48,209 nt of DNA. It comes from an uncultured Bacteroidota bacterium. Lineage in GTDB: Bacteria; Bacteroidota; Bacteroidia; Bacteroidales; VadinHA17. Location: positions 1-48,209 of the forward strand of contig CALMJY010000086.1 of the NCBI GenBank assembly GCA_937864815.1. Reading direction: 5' to 3'. The notes below the pieces were generated by a model. It saw only the letters and a list, made by a program, of their open reading frames with translations. It was not told where the DNA came from and did not search any database. Below are positions 16,727-24,283 of the stretch, one piece after another; position 1 is the stretch's first letter, and each line of letters opens with the position of its first letter. The position numbers and the translations under genes were made by a program.

Positions 16727-17830
16727 ATGAAAAGGTTGTTTTTAATATTTGTTGCGGTAACTCTGGGTTACACACTGAATGCTCAGCAGTCTCAGGCAAA
16801 AATGCAATTGCTTGAAACAGAACATGATTTTGGAAAATTCAAGGAGGAAGCAGGAAGGCAGACTTACGATTTTATTGTGACCAATGAAGGAAAGGATCCT
16901 CTTGTTATACAGAATATAGTTGCTTCATGCGGCTGTACCACTCCTGAGTGGACACGGTCGCCGATACCTGCAGGAGGCAAGGGCAAGATAACTGCAATTT
17001 ATGATCCCAAAGACAGGCCCGGACCGTTTAACAAAACCCTTTCGGTATATTCCAATTCAAAGCCCGAAGTGGTTGTTCTGACAATTAAAGGTGAAGTTAC
17101 TCCACGTGAAAAAACAGTCGAGGATTTATTTACATTCCCGGTTGGTGCTGTAAGATTTGAAAGTAATCATATGGCATTTACAAATATTAAGAAGACAGAG
17201 AAGAAGATAAGGGTGATGCAGATGGTTAACACATCTGATAAGGATGCAAAGGTGGAATTTATTAATCTTCCTCCTCATCTTGTTGTAAAAGCCACTCCGT
17301 CCACTCTTAAACCCGGTGAGAAAGGTATGATAGAAGGTACTTTTGATGCCACTAAAAATACTGGTTGGGGAAATGTAAGCGATATGATAAAAGTCAAAAT
17401 CAACGATGTTGTCCTTGAGAATGTCTACTATTACGTTTCTGCCAACCTTGTAGAGGATTTCTCTTCACTTTCAAAGGAGGAAATGCTCAATGCTCCAGTA
17501 TTCAGGATCTCATCTAATACCTACGACCTTGGCAAAATTAAGGGATCGACACAGAATGAGGTAGAATTCAAGTTTAAAAACGAGGGCAAGAGAGACCTGG
17601 TAATAAGGCACATCCGTTCAACATGCGGCTGTACAGCTATTCAGCAGGGGAATCAGGGTGTAGGTATTAAACCGGGTGAATCGAGTTCAATCAAGGCTAC
17701 ATTCAATTCAGGCGGATATACCGGGAAGGTCACAAAGGCTGTTTATGTATATACTAATGATCCAAAAAATTCAGAGATAGTCCTTATGATAAATGCTGAG
17801 GTTGAACAGCAGCCTGCGGCAGCAAAGTAA
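16727..17830 (+). CDS. DUF1573 family secreted protein (two domains)
   Basis: The 367-residue product has a signal peptide (MKRLFLIFVAVTLGYTLNAQ) and two DUF1573-type Ig-like beta-sandwich domains, at about residues 30-125 and 260-360. Each has the conserved Cys motif: ASCGCTTPEW and RSTCGCTAIQ, preceded by the HDFGKFKEE and YDLGKIKGS strands. The middle (about 130-250) is a divergent beta domain. DUF1573 proteins are abundant exported proteins of Bacteroidota with ASPM-SPD-2-Hydin-like folds and no established function; the vicinal Cys could bind metal or heme or form disulfides, but this is not known. An earlier ATG would add 47 residues and hide the signal peptide, so it was rejected. The next gene, meaB, starts 5 bp downstream. 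Confidence 0.85.
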   Translation: MKRLFLIFVAVTLGYTLNAQQSQAKMQLLETEHDFGKFKEEAGRQTYDFIVTNEGKDPLVIQNIVASCGCTTPEWTRSPIPAGGKGKITAIYDPKDRPGPFNKTLSVYSNSKPEVVVLTIKGEVTPREKTVEDLFTFPVGAVRFESNHMAFTNIKKTEKKIRVMQMVNTSDKDAKVEFINLPPHLVVKATPSTLKPGEKGMIEGTFDATKNTGWGNVSDMIKVKINDVVLENVYYYVSANLVEDFSSLSKEEMLNAPVFRISSNTYDLGKIKGSTQNEVEFKFKNEGKRDLVIRHIRSTCGCTAIQQGNQGVGIKPGESSSIKATFNSGGYTGKVTKAVYVYTNDPKNSEIVLMINAEVEQQPAAAK

Positions 17831-17834
17831 TCTG

Positions 17835-18938
17835 ATGGATAAGGAGAAAGAGAGAGGAACTAAAAGTTCACTGATTGTGCAGGAGGGTGTGAGCCAGCCC
17901 CCCAGTATAAACCCTGACATTCTCCGGAAAACAGCTGGCAGAAAGAAAAGAAAATATTCGACTGATGAGTATGTTGACGGGATAACCTCAGGTAACAGAA
18001 CTATCCTTAGTCAGGCCATAACTCTGATTGAGAGTTCACTTCCCCAGCATCATGAAGAGGCACAGGCAATAATTGAACGATGCCTTTCCCATGGCTCACA
18101 ATCACTGAGAATAGGAATAACAGGTGTTCCGGGGGCAGGTAAAAGTACATTCATAGAAACTTTTGGTCTGTTCCTGACAGGGAAGGGGAGAAAGCTGGCT
18201 GTGCTTGCAGTTGATCCCAGCAGCTCAAAAACAAGGGGCAGCATCCTTGGCGACAAGACCAGGATGGAACAGCTCAGTATTCATCCTGATGCATACATCA
18301 GACCTTCCCCGTCGGCAGGAACACTCGGAGGTGTGGCAAGGAAGACACGTGAGACAATTATTCTCTGTGAAGCAGCAGGATTTGACACAATACTTGTTGA
18401 GACAGTAGGAGTAGGGCAGTCAGAAACTGCAGTACATTCCATGGTTGATATTTTCCTGCTTCTGATGCTTGCCGGTGCAGGTGATGAACTTCAGGGAATT
18501 AAACGTGGTATTATGGAGATGGCTGACATAATTGCCATAACAAAAGCTGATGGTGACAACAAAATATTTGCAGAGGGGGCAAAAGGATTATATGAGAATG
18601 CATTGCACCTTTTTCCTCCGGGACCTTCAGGATGGAAACCTAAAGTGCTCACATGTTCTGCTCTGAAAAATACCGGAATAGAAGAATTATGGGAGGTAAT
18701 AAATGCTTATTATTTATTCACAAAGAAGTCGGGGTTTTTTGATGAGTTCAGGAAACAACAGGCAGTTATCAGGATGCACGATGCTATTTCCGATTATCTC
18801 CATAATAATTTCTATAGCGACAAAGAAATAAAAAACCTGAGGCCGGAACTTGAAAAAAAACTCTATGAAGGAAGAATAACATCGTATAAAGCTGCTAAAA
18901 TTCTGATTGACAAGTATTGCAACGGAAAAGGGTGTTGA
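17835..18938 (+). CDS. meaB: Methylmalonyl-CoA mutase-associated GTPase MeaB (ArgK family)
   Basis: MeaB is a G3E-family GTPase that protects and gates loading of the adenosylcobalamin cofactor on methylmalonyl-CoA mutase, a step in propionate/succinate metabolism. The 367-residue product has the P-loop GVPGAGKSTFIE, the AVDPSSSKTRGSILGDKTRM switch region, the ETVGVGQSE segment and ITKADGDN for guanine recognition. C-terminal helices (about 300-360) form the dimerisation arm. An in-frame ATG at 17793 would overlap DUF1573 by 38 bp; the ATG at 17835, 5 bp after its stop, is more natural. The mutase genes themselves are not in this window. Confident. Confidence 0.93.
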   Translation: MDKEKERGTKSSLIVQEGVSQPPSINPDILRKTAGRKKRKYSTDEYVDGITSGNRTILSQAITLIESSLPQHHEEAQAIIERCLSHGSQSLRIGITGVPGAGKSTFIETFGLFLTGKGRKLAVLAVDPSSSKTRGSILGDKTRMEQLSIHPDAYIRPSPSAGTLGGVARKTRETIILCEAAGFDTILVETVGVGQSETAVHSMVDIFLLLMLAGAGDELQGIKRGIMEMADIIAITKADGDNKIFAEGAKGLYENALHLFPPGPSGWKPKVLTCSALKNTGIEELWEVINAYYLFTKKSGFFDEFRKQQAVIRMHDAISDYLHNNFYSDKEIKNLRPELEKKLYEGRITSYKAAKILIDKYCNGKGC

Positions 18939-18946
18939 ATTTTATT

Positions 18947-18954
18947 TATATTTG
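18947..18954 (+). promoter_or_regulatory. Candidate -7 element of the TlpA-like gene
   Basis: TATATTTG at 18947-18954, followed by CAC at the expected start region, matches TAnnTTTG, 48 bp before the ATG at 19003. It suggests that the gene is transcribed separately from meaB and that the upstream start at 18907 is not used. Confidence 0.45.
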
Positions 18955-19002
18955 CACGAAATTTTAAGTTTTAATCATTTTTATATTCAAAGCGACAAGA
19001 AA

Positions 19003-20106
19003 ATGAAAAAGAGTATCTATTTATTTGCCATGCTTATTATTATGGCTGCCTGTTCATCCGAAAAACAGTATGTTGTTAAAGGTAAGATTGAAGGTTCTGA
19101 CAGTATAACATTCTTCCTCCAGAAAAGAGAAGCCGGTAAAACAATTACCCTGGACTCCGCTGTTTCAAAAAATGGAAACTTTACCATTAAGGGTGGAGCT
19201 GTTGATTATCCTCAGCTTGTTCAGCTTGTTGCCGGTGATACCAGGAAACGAACATCTTTTTATCTTGAGAATTCTGTAATTACTGTTGAGGGATCACTTG
19301 ATTCACTTTTCAAAGCAGAGGTAACAGGTTCAAAAACTCATGATGAGTATAAGTCATTTGTTGATTCTAACAAACCTCTCAGCGATATATATTCAGCTAT
19401 TTACAGTCAGTACCAGCAGGCTACACAGTCAGGAAATACTGCACTCCTTGCCGAAATTGAAAATAGAGCTGACTCGGTTCAGAATGAAATGCTTAAGAAT
19501 CAGAAGAATTTTGTGCTCAATAATCCTGCATCATATGTTACTCCTTCAATACTCGGAAGCATAAGCTATGATATGGAAGGCGATGAACTTGAGTCAATAA
19601 TCAGCAAGCTCGATACTACAATTGCTGCGCTGCCCACAATTGTTGCTCTTAAGGAAAGAGTGGTGCAGATGAAAGCTGTAGCAATAGGTCAGAAAGCCCC
19701 TGATTTTACAATGAATGATGTTGACGGAAATCCGGTTTCACTCTCGTCAAAAATAGGATCAAAGCTTCTTCTAATAGACTTCTGGGCAGCATGGTGCGGT
19801 CCCTGCCGCAAGGAGAACCCAAATCTTGTAAAAGTATATAACGAATTCAGTAAGAAAGGATTCGATGTATTTGGGGTCTCTCTTGATCAGAAAAAGGAAG
19901 ACTGGGTAAAAGCTATCGCTGATGACAAGCTTACATGGACACATGTATCAGATCTTCAGTACTGGAGCAATGCCGCTGCAAAAACATATGCAGTAAGCGC
20001 TATACCTGCCAGCTTCCTTCTCGATGAGACGGGAACTATCATTGCAAAGAATCTCCGCGGAGAAGATCTTTACAACAAGGTAAAAGAGGTACTGGAAGCA
20101 AAGTAG
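19003..20106 (+). CDS. TlpA-type thioredoxin-fold lipoprotein with DUF4369 N-terminus
   Basis: The 367-residue product has a lipoprotein signal (SIYLFAMLIIMAACSSEKQ, lipidated Cys at about residue 17). Residues about 22-115 resemble the DUF4369 beta domain (VVKGKIEGSDSITFFLQKREAGK, then TLDSAVSKNGNFTIKG). Residues about 230-367 form a TlpA/ResA-like thioredoxin domain with the active site FWAAWCGPCRKENP and the cis-Pro region SAIPASFLLDETG. It should be a membrane-anchored thiol-disulfide reductase in the periplasm; such proteins serve cytochrome c maturation or general thiol reduction, and the partner is unknown. The ATG chosen gives a proper signal peptide; a longer reading would add 32 residues overlapping meaB. 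Confidence 0.92.
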   Translation: MKKSIYLFAMLIIMAACSSEKQYVVKGKIEGSDSITFFLQKREAGKTITLDSAVSKNGNFTIKGGAVDYPQLVQLVAGDTRKRTSFYLENSVITVEGSLDSLFKAEVTGSKTHDEYKSFVDSNKPLSDIYSAIYSQYQQATQSGNTALLAEIENRADSVQNEMLKNQKNFVLNNPASYVTPSILGSISYDMEGDELESIISKLDTTIAALPTIVALKERVVQMKAVAIGQKAPDFTMNDVDGNPVSLSSKIGSKLLLIDFWAAWCGPCRKENPNLVKVYNEFSKKGFDVFGVSLDQKKEDWVKAIADDKLTWTHVSDLQYWSNAAAKTYAVSAIPASFLLDETGTIIAKNLRGEDLYNKVKEVLEAK

Positions 20107-20111
20107 AATTA

Positions 20112-21662
20112 TCAGCTAACCACTTCTACATCAATATTCAGTAGTTTGCCCAGCTTTACAAGCTGTCCGGAATAATCTCCATAAACCCATGGAAGATGGT
20201 TACCGTAATCAGCCTGTTTTCTGACGTATTCCCTGGCTGTGCCACTATCCTTGCCAACCATATAGGCAATGTCATGGCATCCGATTGTTTCATCATCCCA
20301 GCCCTTTGAATCAACCAGGGTACCTTTCAGAACCAGGATGCCGGTTCCTGCAGGATTCATCCTGGCAATTGTTATATCCTTCACATCATTATTCATAAAA
20401 TCCACAATGGCCTTGGTGCCGAATCCTGAATCAGTAAAGTGGGATAGCTGGTAAGGAAGACCCGGCTTGTCATAACCGTTCATTTTAATACCGGGCACGC
20501 TGTGATTAACAGCCATGGTGCCCTTGCCTTTTTCGGGATAGTAAAACATGTTACCGAAATGGGGTGACTTATTTGACAGTAACATAAGCATATGCATAGG
20601 AAGCAATCCACCCAGGTCACCTTCACAGGCAGAAGGAATGCCCAAATCTTTCAGCATGGTATGAATCAGGCAGGGTGTGATGCCCCATTTCTGAGGCAGC
20701 CTGCTTGTGCAGAACTCAAAACACTCAATTGTGAAAGCATTGCATTTGTGCTGTTTCATCAGGCTTACAACAGTCTGATAGAATTCCATACTGTTAACCA
20801 CATATTTTTTGTCAATAAATGACCGGCTTGCGCCACCATAAACAGTGTCGGCCATTTTCAAAGCCTCCGGCTTCATGTTTTTATCGCTCCTGATTCTTTC
20901 CATCTCATTTGACAGATCGGCATATGGGATGTTTATAAGCTGAATCCCAAATTTTTCTCTGAGTTTTTCCGGTTCGTTAATTCCGGCGATGCTGCAAACA
21001 GATGGCCATTTCCAGTCTGTCGGGAAAAGTATTCTTGTTTCAGCAAAATTCTTTCTTGCTTTTAAAAGGCTGAAAATCTGGTTTATATCTTCAATTTCGT
21101 CAGGAATATAACACTCGATACCCCTGCTGCGGCAATAGGCAGCCACATCTACAGTTCTGCAGCTCGGTCCGCTGCTTATGACTACAGGCTTCCTGTACCT
21201 TGAGGCTACATTAAAGTTTGAAATGGAACAACCGTAAGGATTAATAAGAAGGACATCCGCTTTTTTTGCATCTTCCTCTATTTTTTTATATTCCTCTTCC
21301 GTTATTTTGAAATCCTCCATGAAGAATATCTGTCCCGGTTCAAGCATTGTGACAAGCGATTTGTCAATTTTATCACTGGTCACAAACTTTCTGAACGAGA
21401 TGAGCTGATCTTCTGCTGCCTTCAGTTCCTGTTCCTTGGTCTCCCCTTTCCATCTGCAGGGCCCTTCCCATATAGCTGTGTGATACATTGCAGTTATAAC
21501 CGGTTTGACAACAAGCTTGCTAAGGTAAGGACTCGGAATATCAATACTGACTGGTATCCCGGTACTGCTCTCGAATAAGCTGTTCATATAGAGACCATTT
21601 ATTATGGCTGAACCTGTGACAGAGGCAATGGTGCCCTGCCGGATAAATTCTCTGCGGTGCAT
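20112..21662 (-). CDS. Exported L-fucose-isomerase-like protein
   Basis: This 516-residue protein has a twin-arginine-type signal (HRREFIRQGTIASVTGSAI) suggesting Tat export after folding. The body resembles the L-fucose/L-arabinose isomerase fold. Candidate metal ligands in the C-terminal half are the Glu in NAFTIECFEF (about 312), the Asp in ACEGDLGG (about 345) and the His in VNHSVPG (about 385), matching in order the Glu-Asp-His manganese site of FucI. The last third (HFTDSGFGTKAIVDF, then GTAREYVRKQADYG) is also FucI-like in layout. Substrate and even isomerase activity are not proven. The gene stands alone, convergent with the TlpA-like gene 5 bp away. Its 5' side borders a repeat region. 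Confidence 0.65.
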   Translation of the reverse strand: MHRREFIRQGTIASVTGSAIINGLYMNSLFESSTGIPVSIDIPSPYLSKLVVKPVITAMYHTAIWEGPCRWKGETKEQELKAAEDQLISFRKFVTSDKIDKSLVTMLEPGQIFFMEDFKITEEEYKKIEEDAKKADVLLINPYGCSISNFNVASRYRKPVVISSGPSCRTVDVAAYCRSRGIECYIPDEIEDINQIFSLLKARKNFAETRILFPTDWKWPSVCSIAGINEPEKLREKFGIQLINIPYADLSNEMERIRSDKNMKPEALKMADTVYGGASRSFIDKKYVVNSMEFYQTVVSLMKQHKCNAFTIECFEFCTSRLPQKWGITPCLIHTMLKDLGIPSACEGDLGGLLPMHMLMLLSNKSPHFGNMFYYPEKGKGTMAVNHSVPGIKMNGYDKPGLPYQLSHFTDSGFGTKAIVDFMNNDVKDITIARMNPAGTGILVLKGTLVDSKGWDDETIGCHDIAYMVGKDSGTAREYVRKQADYGNHLPWVYGDYSGQLVKLGKLLNIDVEVVS

Positions 21663-22047
21663 AGTTTAAGGTTTAGGTTATTGTTATAAAATTAACAGAA
21701 TTAAACGGATAATATGCATATTAAGTATGAGATTCTTCGCTCCACTTTGTTTCGCTCAGAATGACAGGTAATTGTATACTAAGGGGCTGTAGAAAAAGTC
21801 TTTTAACCGCAAAGTACGCAAAGTAATGCATAAAGTGCGCAAAGTTAAATCACTGACAATTTGGCCTTTGCGTCCTTAGCGTAAAACCTTTGTTACCTTT
21901 GCGGTTAATGGATTTGTACTTTTTCTACATCCCCAACACCTAAACACTGTAAATAATTGTCATTCTGAGCGAAGCGAAGAATCTTATACTTATTATCGGA
22001 CAGTACTCTAAAGTTTACAATACTCCGGATTATAGTATAACCAATTT
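21663..22047. repeat. Nested inverted-repeat region between genes
   Basis: No coding region is seen in this 385-bp gap. The outer pair is GATTCTTCGCTCC...TTTCGCTCAGAATGACAG (21729-21767) against GTCATTCTGAGCGAAGCG...AATCTTATAC (21953-21989). Between them lies copy 2 of the palindromic element (21789-21928). The TCATTCTGAGCGAAGCGAAGAATC type of sequence is a dispersed repeat seen in many bacterial genomes. The nested arrangement suggests one element landed in another, or one composite palindrome. Confidence 0.75.
21789..21928. repeat. Palindromic intergenic element, copy 2
   Basis: It is bounded by the exact inverted 11-mers GTAGAAAAAGT (21789-21799) and ACTTTTTCTAC (21918-21928). Inside, CTTTTAACCGCAAAGTACGC pairs with TTTGTTACCTTTGCGGTTAA. 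It is the same design as copies 1 and 3 but with CGCAAAG in place of CACAGAG, in both arms together, which indicates compensatory change. Confidence 0.85.
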
Positions 22048-22725
22048 CTAGTTTTCGCTGATCACCTCAAGGATAAATCCTGTTCCCCTGACAGTTCTGA
22101 TATCAATATTCTTGTCATTCTGCACATATTTCCTGAGGCGGCTGATGAATACATCCATGCTGCGTCCCAGGAAATAATCATCCTCTCCCCAAATCTCGGT
22201 AAGAATATCCTCTCTTGCAAGGATTTTGTTCTTATTTATCATAAAGTATTTCAACAACTGGGCTTCTTTAATTGTAAGTTTTTCCCGGGTTTCTCCGCAT
22301 ACGAGTTCAAGTGTATTGAATTTCAGCACAGTGTCTGATACCTTAAATTCATCATTTGATGAGGAATATGCCCTTTTGAGTACGTTGTTTATCCTTAAAA
22401 TAAGGATCTCGGGATCGAATGGTTTGGTAATATAGTCATCAGCTCCGATCTTCAGACCTCTTACAATATCCTCCCTGAGGCTCTTGGCAGTAAGAAATAT
22501 TACTGGTACATCAGGAGTGTTTTCCTTTATCTTTTCACCAAGAGTGAAACCATCCATCTCCGGCATCATTACGTCAAGCACGCAAATATCAGGTTTATCC
22601 TGAAGGAACATTTCCCATGCTTCATTCCCGTCCCTGGCATGCTTTACTGTGAAGCCGCTCATCGAGACATACTGAGCCAGTATATTACCGAAATCCCTGT
22701 CATCCTCTGCTATCAATACTTTCAT
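22048..22725 (-). CDS. OmpR/PhoB-family response regulator
   Basis: This 225-residue protein has a receiver domain (residues 1-118) with the acidic pocket EDD at 7-9, phospho-acceptor D51 (VLDVMMPEMDG), the conserved Thr/Ala in FLTAKS and Lys in ITKPFDPE. It is followed by an OmpR-type winged helix (about 130-223, ending VRGTGFILEV) with the recognition segment SMDVFISRLRKYV. It is the second gene of a pair, 20 bp after the kinase, and should be phosphorylated by it. OmpR-type regulators bind head-to-tail as dimers on direct repeats spaced about 11 bp; such a site lies in the promoter region on the far side of the kinase gene (24201-24233). It resembles RprY of Bacteroides in architecture, but I do not claim orthology. 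Confidence 0.95.
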   Translation of the reverse strand: MKVLIAEDDRDFGNILAQYVSMSGFTVKHARDGNEAWEMFLQDKPDICVLDVMMPEMDGFTLGEKIKENTPDVPVIFLTAKSLREDIVRGLKIGADDYITKPFDPEILILRINNVLKRAYSSSNDEFKVSDTVLKFNTLELVCGETREKLTIKEAQLLKYFMINKNKILAREDILTEIWGEDDYFLGRSMDVFISRLRKYVQNDKNIDIRTVRGTGFILEVISEN

Positions 22726-22745
22726 TTTACTGTGATGTTATAATA

Positions 22746-24137
22746 TTAATATGGTATATCAATTGTGAATGTGCTTCCTTTTCCCGGTTTACTGCTGACA
22801 GATACATTCCCGCCATGAGCTTCAGCTATCCTCTTAACATAATATAACCCAAGACCCAAACCTTTGAATTTGTGAATATTGCCGGTCTGTGCCCTGTAGA
22901 ATTTATCAAATATATGTTTCTGATCAGTCTTACTGATGCCGATTCCATTATCAGAGACTCTGAATATTACAGAGTTTTCATTTCTGAAGCCTTCTATATC
23001 AATAACGGGTTCATTTACAGAATATTTTACTGCATTTGAAAGGAGGTTATTAACCATTGTTGTAAAATAAACAGGATCCAGCTCTGCTTTCAGACCATTG
23101 AGGTCATACTTTTTATTGATTGTAGCATTGCTGCCTCCACCTGAACTGAAACTGTCTACAATATCATTAAGAAGATCACCAACATCAGTATTTTTTTTGT
23201 CAAGTTCAAACTGTGATCTTTCCCACATGCTTATCTCCAAAATCATGTTTATAAGCTGATTAAGATGCACGCTTTGTTTTCCGATCATTCTTGCAGTTTC
23301 AAGAATCTTTTCCTCATTGGTTATTACCTGAGGCATCTCCAGTGTTTTTCCTGCAACTGTTATTGTAGAGAGGGGAGTCTTGAGCTCATGTGTCATATTA
23401 TTGATGAAATCGGTTTTCAGGTTAGAAAGCCGTTTCTCTTCAATAAGGTTCCTGTATGCTATAATAAAGATAATTACCACAACTACTATACTGAAAATAC
23501 TCATACCAAGAAAGGCTGCCGATTCCCTGAGAATCAGTTTTTGTTTATCGGAAAAATCTATAAAGTAATCAAATCGCAGCCTGTAATAATTATCTTCCAT
23601 CTGGAACCAGTTAACCAGAATCCTCGATTTAGCATAATCAACTGCTGCCATTTTCTCAATTATTCCAGGTCTGGCAGGTAACTTAGCTCTTGCACTGTGA
23701 ATTATTGAAACAGTATCGTCAGTTATAAGATCGAGATCATTTATTACAATAGTGTAGATGAATTTTTTCTCAAGGCCCCTGAGCTCGAAATATTTGGCAA
23801 GCATCTCCGACAGATCCTGTTCCTTGTTAAGAGAATAACTGAAAAATTCGAAGATCTCCTTCTTTTTCTGATTAAGGAGGGCAGTATCCTTAATCATACG
23901 CAGCTCCCTGTTAGCCTGTTCTGAATATTTGCTCAGGACAAAACGCACGGTGTCAAAGCCATCGGTAGACATTCTCCTGTTGATAAAATAGAGTGCTTCC
24001 TGCGCCCCCATGGTGTATTTTAGTGAGAACATTTCATTTTTCTGCTTCCAGATACCTCTTATTATTAATACCTGCACCGAAGTAAGTATTATTATTGAAG
24101 TTATTCCGAGGAGCAAAATGGTGTTTCTCTTTTTCAT
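22746..24137 (-). CDS. Membrane sensor histidine kinase
   Basis: This 463-residue inner-membrane protein has a first membrane segment at about 7-27, a periplasmic sensor region of about 180 residues (helical, no recognised domain), a second membrane segment at about 207-228, a HisKA domain with phospho-acceptor H250 (MTHELKTPLSTI), and a HATPase_c domain with N box (NNLLSNAVKYS), G1 (DNGIGI), F box (FDKFYRA) and G2 (GLGLGLYYVKRI). All catalytic motifs look intact. It has no HAMP domain that I can recognise. It is transcribed first, ahead of the response regulator, and is divergent from a small secreted protein that is a likely target. The signal is unknown; the size and layout are RprX-like. 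Confidence 0.95.
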   Translation of the reverse strand: MKKRNTILLLGITSIIILTSVQVLIIRGIWKQKNEMFSLKYTMGAQEALYFINRRMSTDGFDTVRFVLSKYSEQANRELRMIKDTALLNQKKKEIFEFFSYSLNKEQDLSEMLAKYFELRGLEKKFIYTIVINDLDLITDDTVSIIHSARAKLPARPGIIEKMAAVDYAKSRILVNWFQMEDNYYRLRFDYFIDFSDKQKLILRESAAFLGMSIFSIVVVVIIFIIAYRNLIEEKRLSNLKTDFINNMTHELKTPLSTITVAGKTLEMPQVITNEEKILETARMIGKQSVHLNQLINMILEISMWERSQFELDKKNTDVGDLLNDIVDSFSSGGGSNATINKKYDLNGLKAELDPVYFTTMVNNLLSNAVKYSVNEPVIDIEGFRNENSVIFRVSDNGIGISKTDQKHIFDKFYRAQTGNIHKFKGLGLGLYYVKRIAEAHGGNVSVSSKPGKGSTFTIDIPY

Positions 24138-24200
24138 CCCGGTAAGTTATGTGTCTCAAAATTATTCAATTATTTTATAATAGTGCTTCATGCCCCAAAC

Positions 24201-24258
24201 ATTAACCCTGCATTAACCTTGTATTAACACTGCAGGATGTAATGTGGCCGTATCTTTA
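24201..24258 (+). promoter_or_regulatory. Three 11-bp direct repeats and -7 element: candidate response-regulator operator
   Basis: ATTAACCCTGC (24201-24211), ATTAACCTTGT (24212-24222) and ATTAACACTGC (24223-24233) are exact-phase 11-bp repeats with consensus ATTAACnnTGy. TATCTTTA at 24251-24258 resembles the -7 consensus TAnnTTTG, so the last repeat falls on the -33 position. This is the geometry expected for activation of the secreted-protein gene by an OmpR/PhoB-type regulator, and such a regulator is encoded by the divergent operon. It could also autoregulate the kinase operon. Confidence 0.55.
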
Positions 24259-24283
24259 CATCATAAACAAAAAACGGGCAGTC

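Noticed and set aside
16727-20106. Three consecutive genes (DUF1573, meaB, TlpA-like) are each exactly 1104 nt with the preferred starts.
   Set aside because: The products are unrelated in sequence and fold, so the equal length is a coincidence and not a tandem duplication.
21663-22047. CRISPR-like array in the repeat-rich gap.
   Set aside because: The repeats are inverted pairs, not regularly spaced direct repeats, and no cas genes are present.
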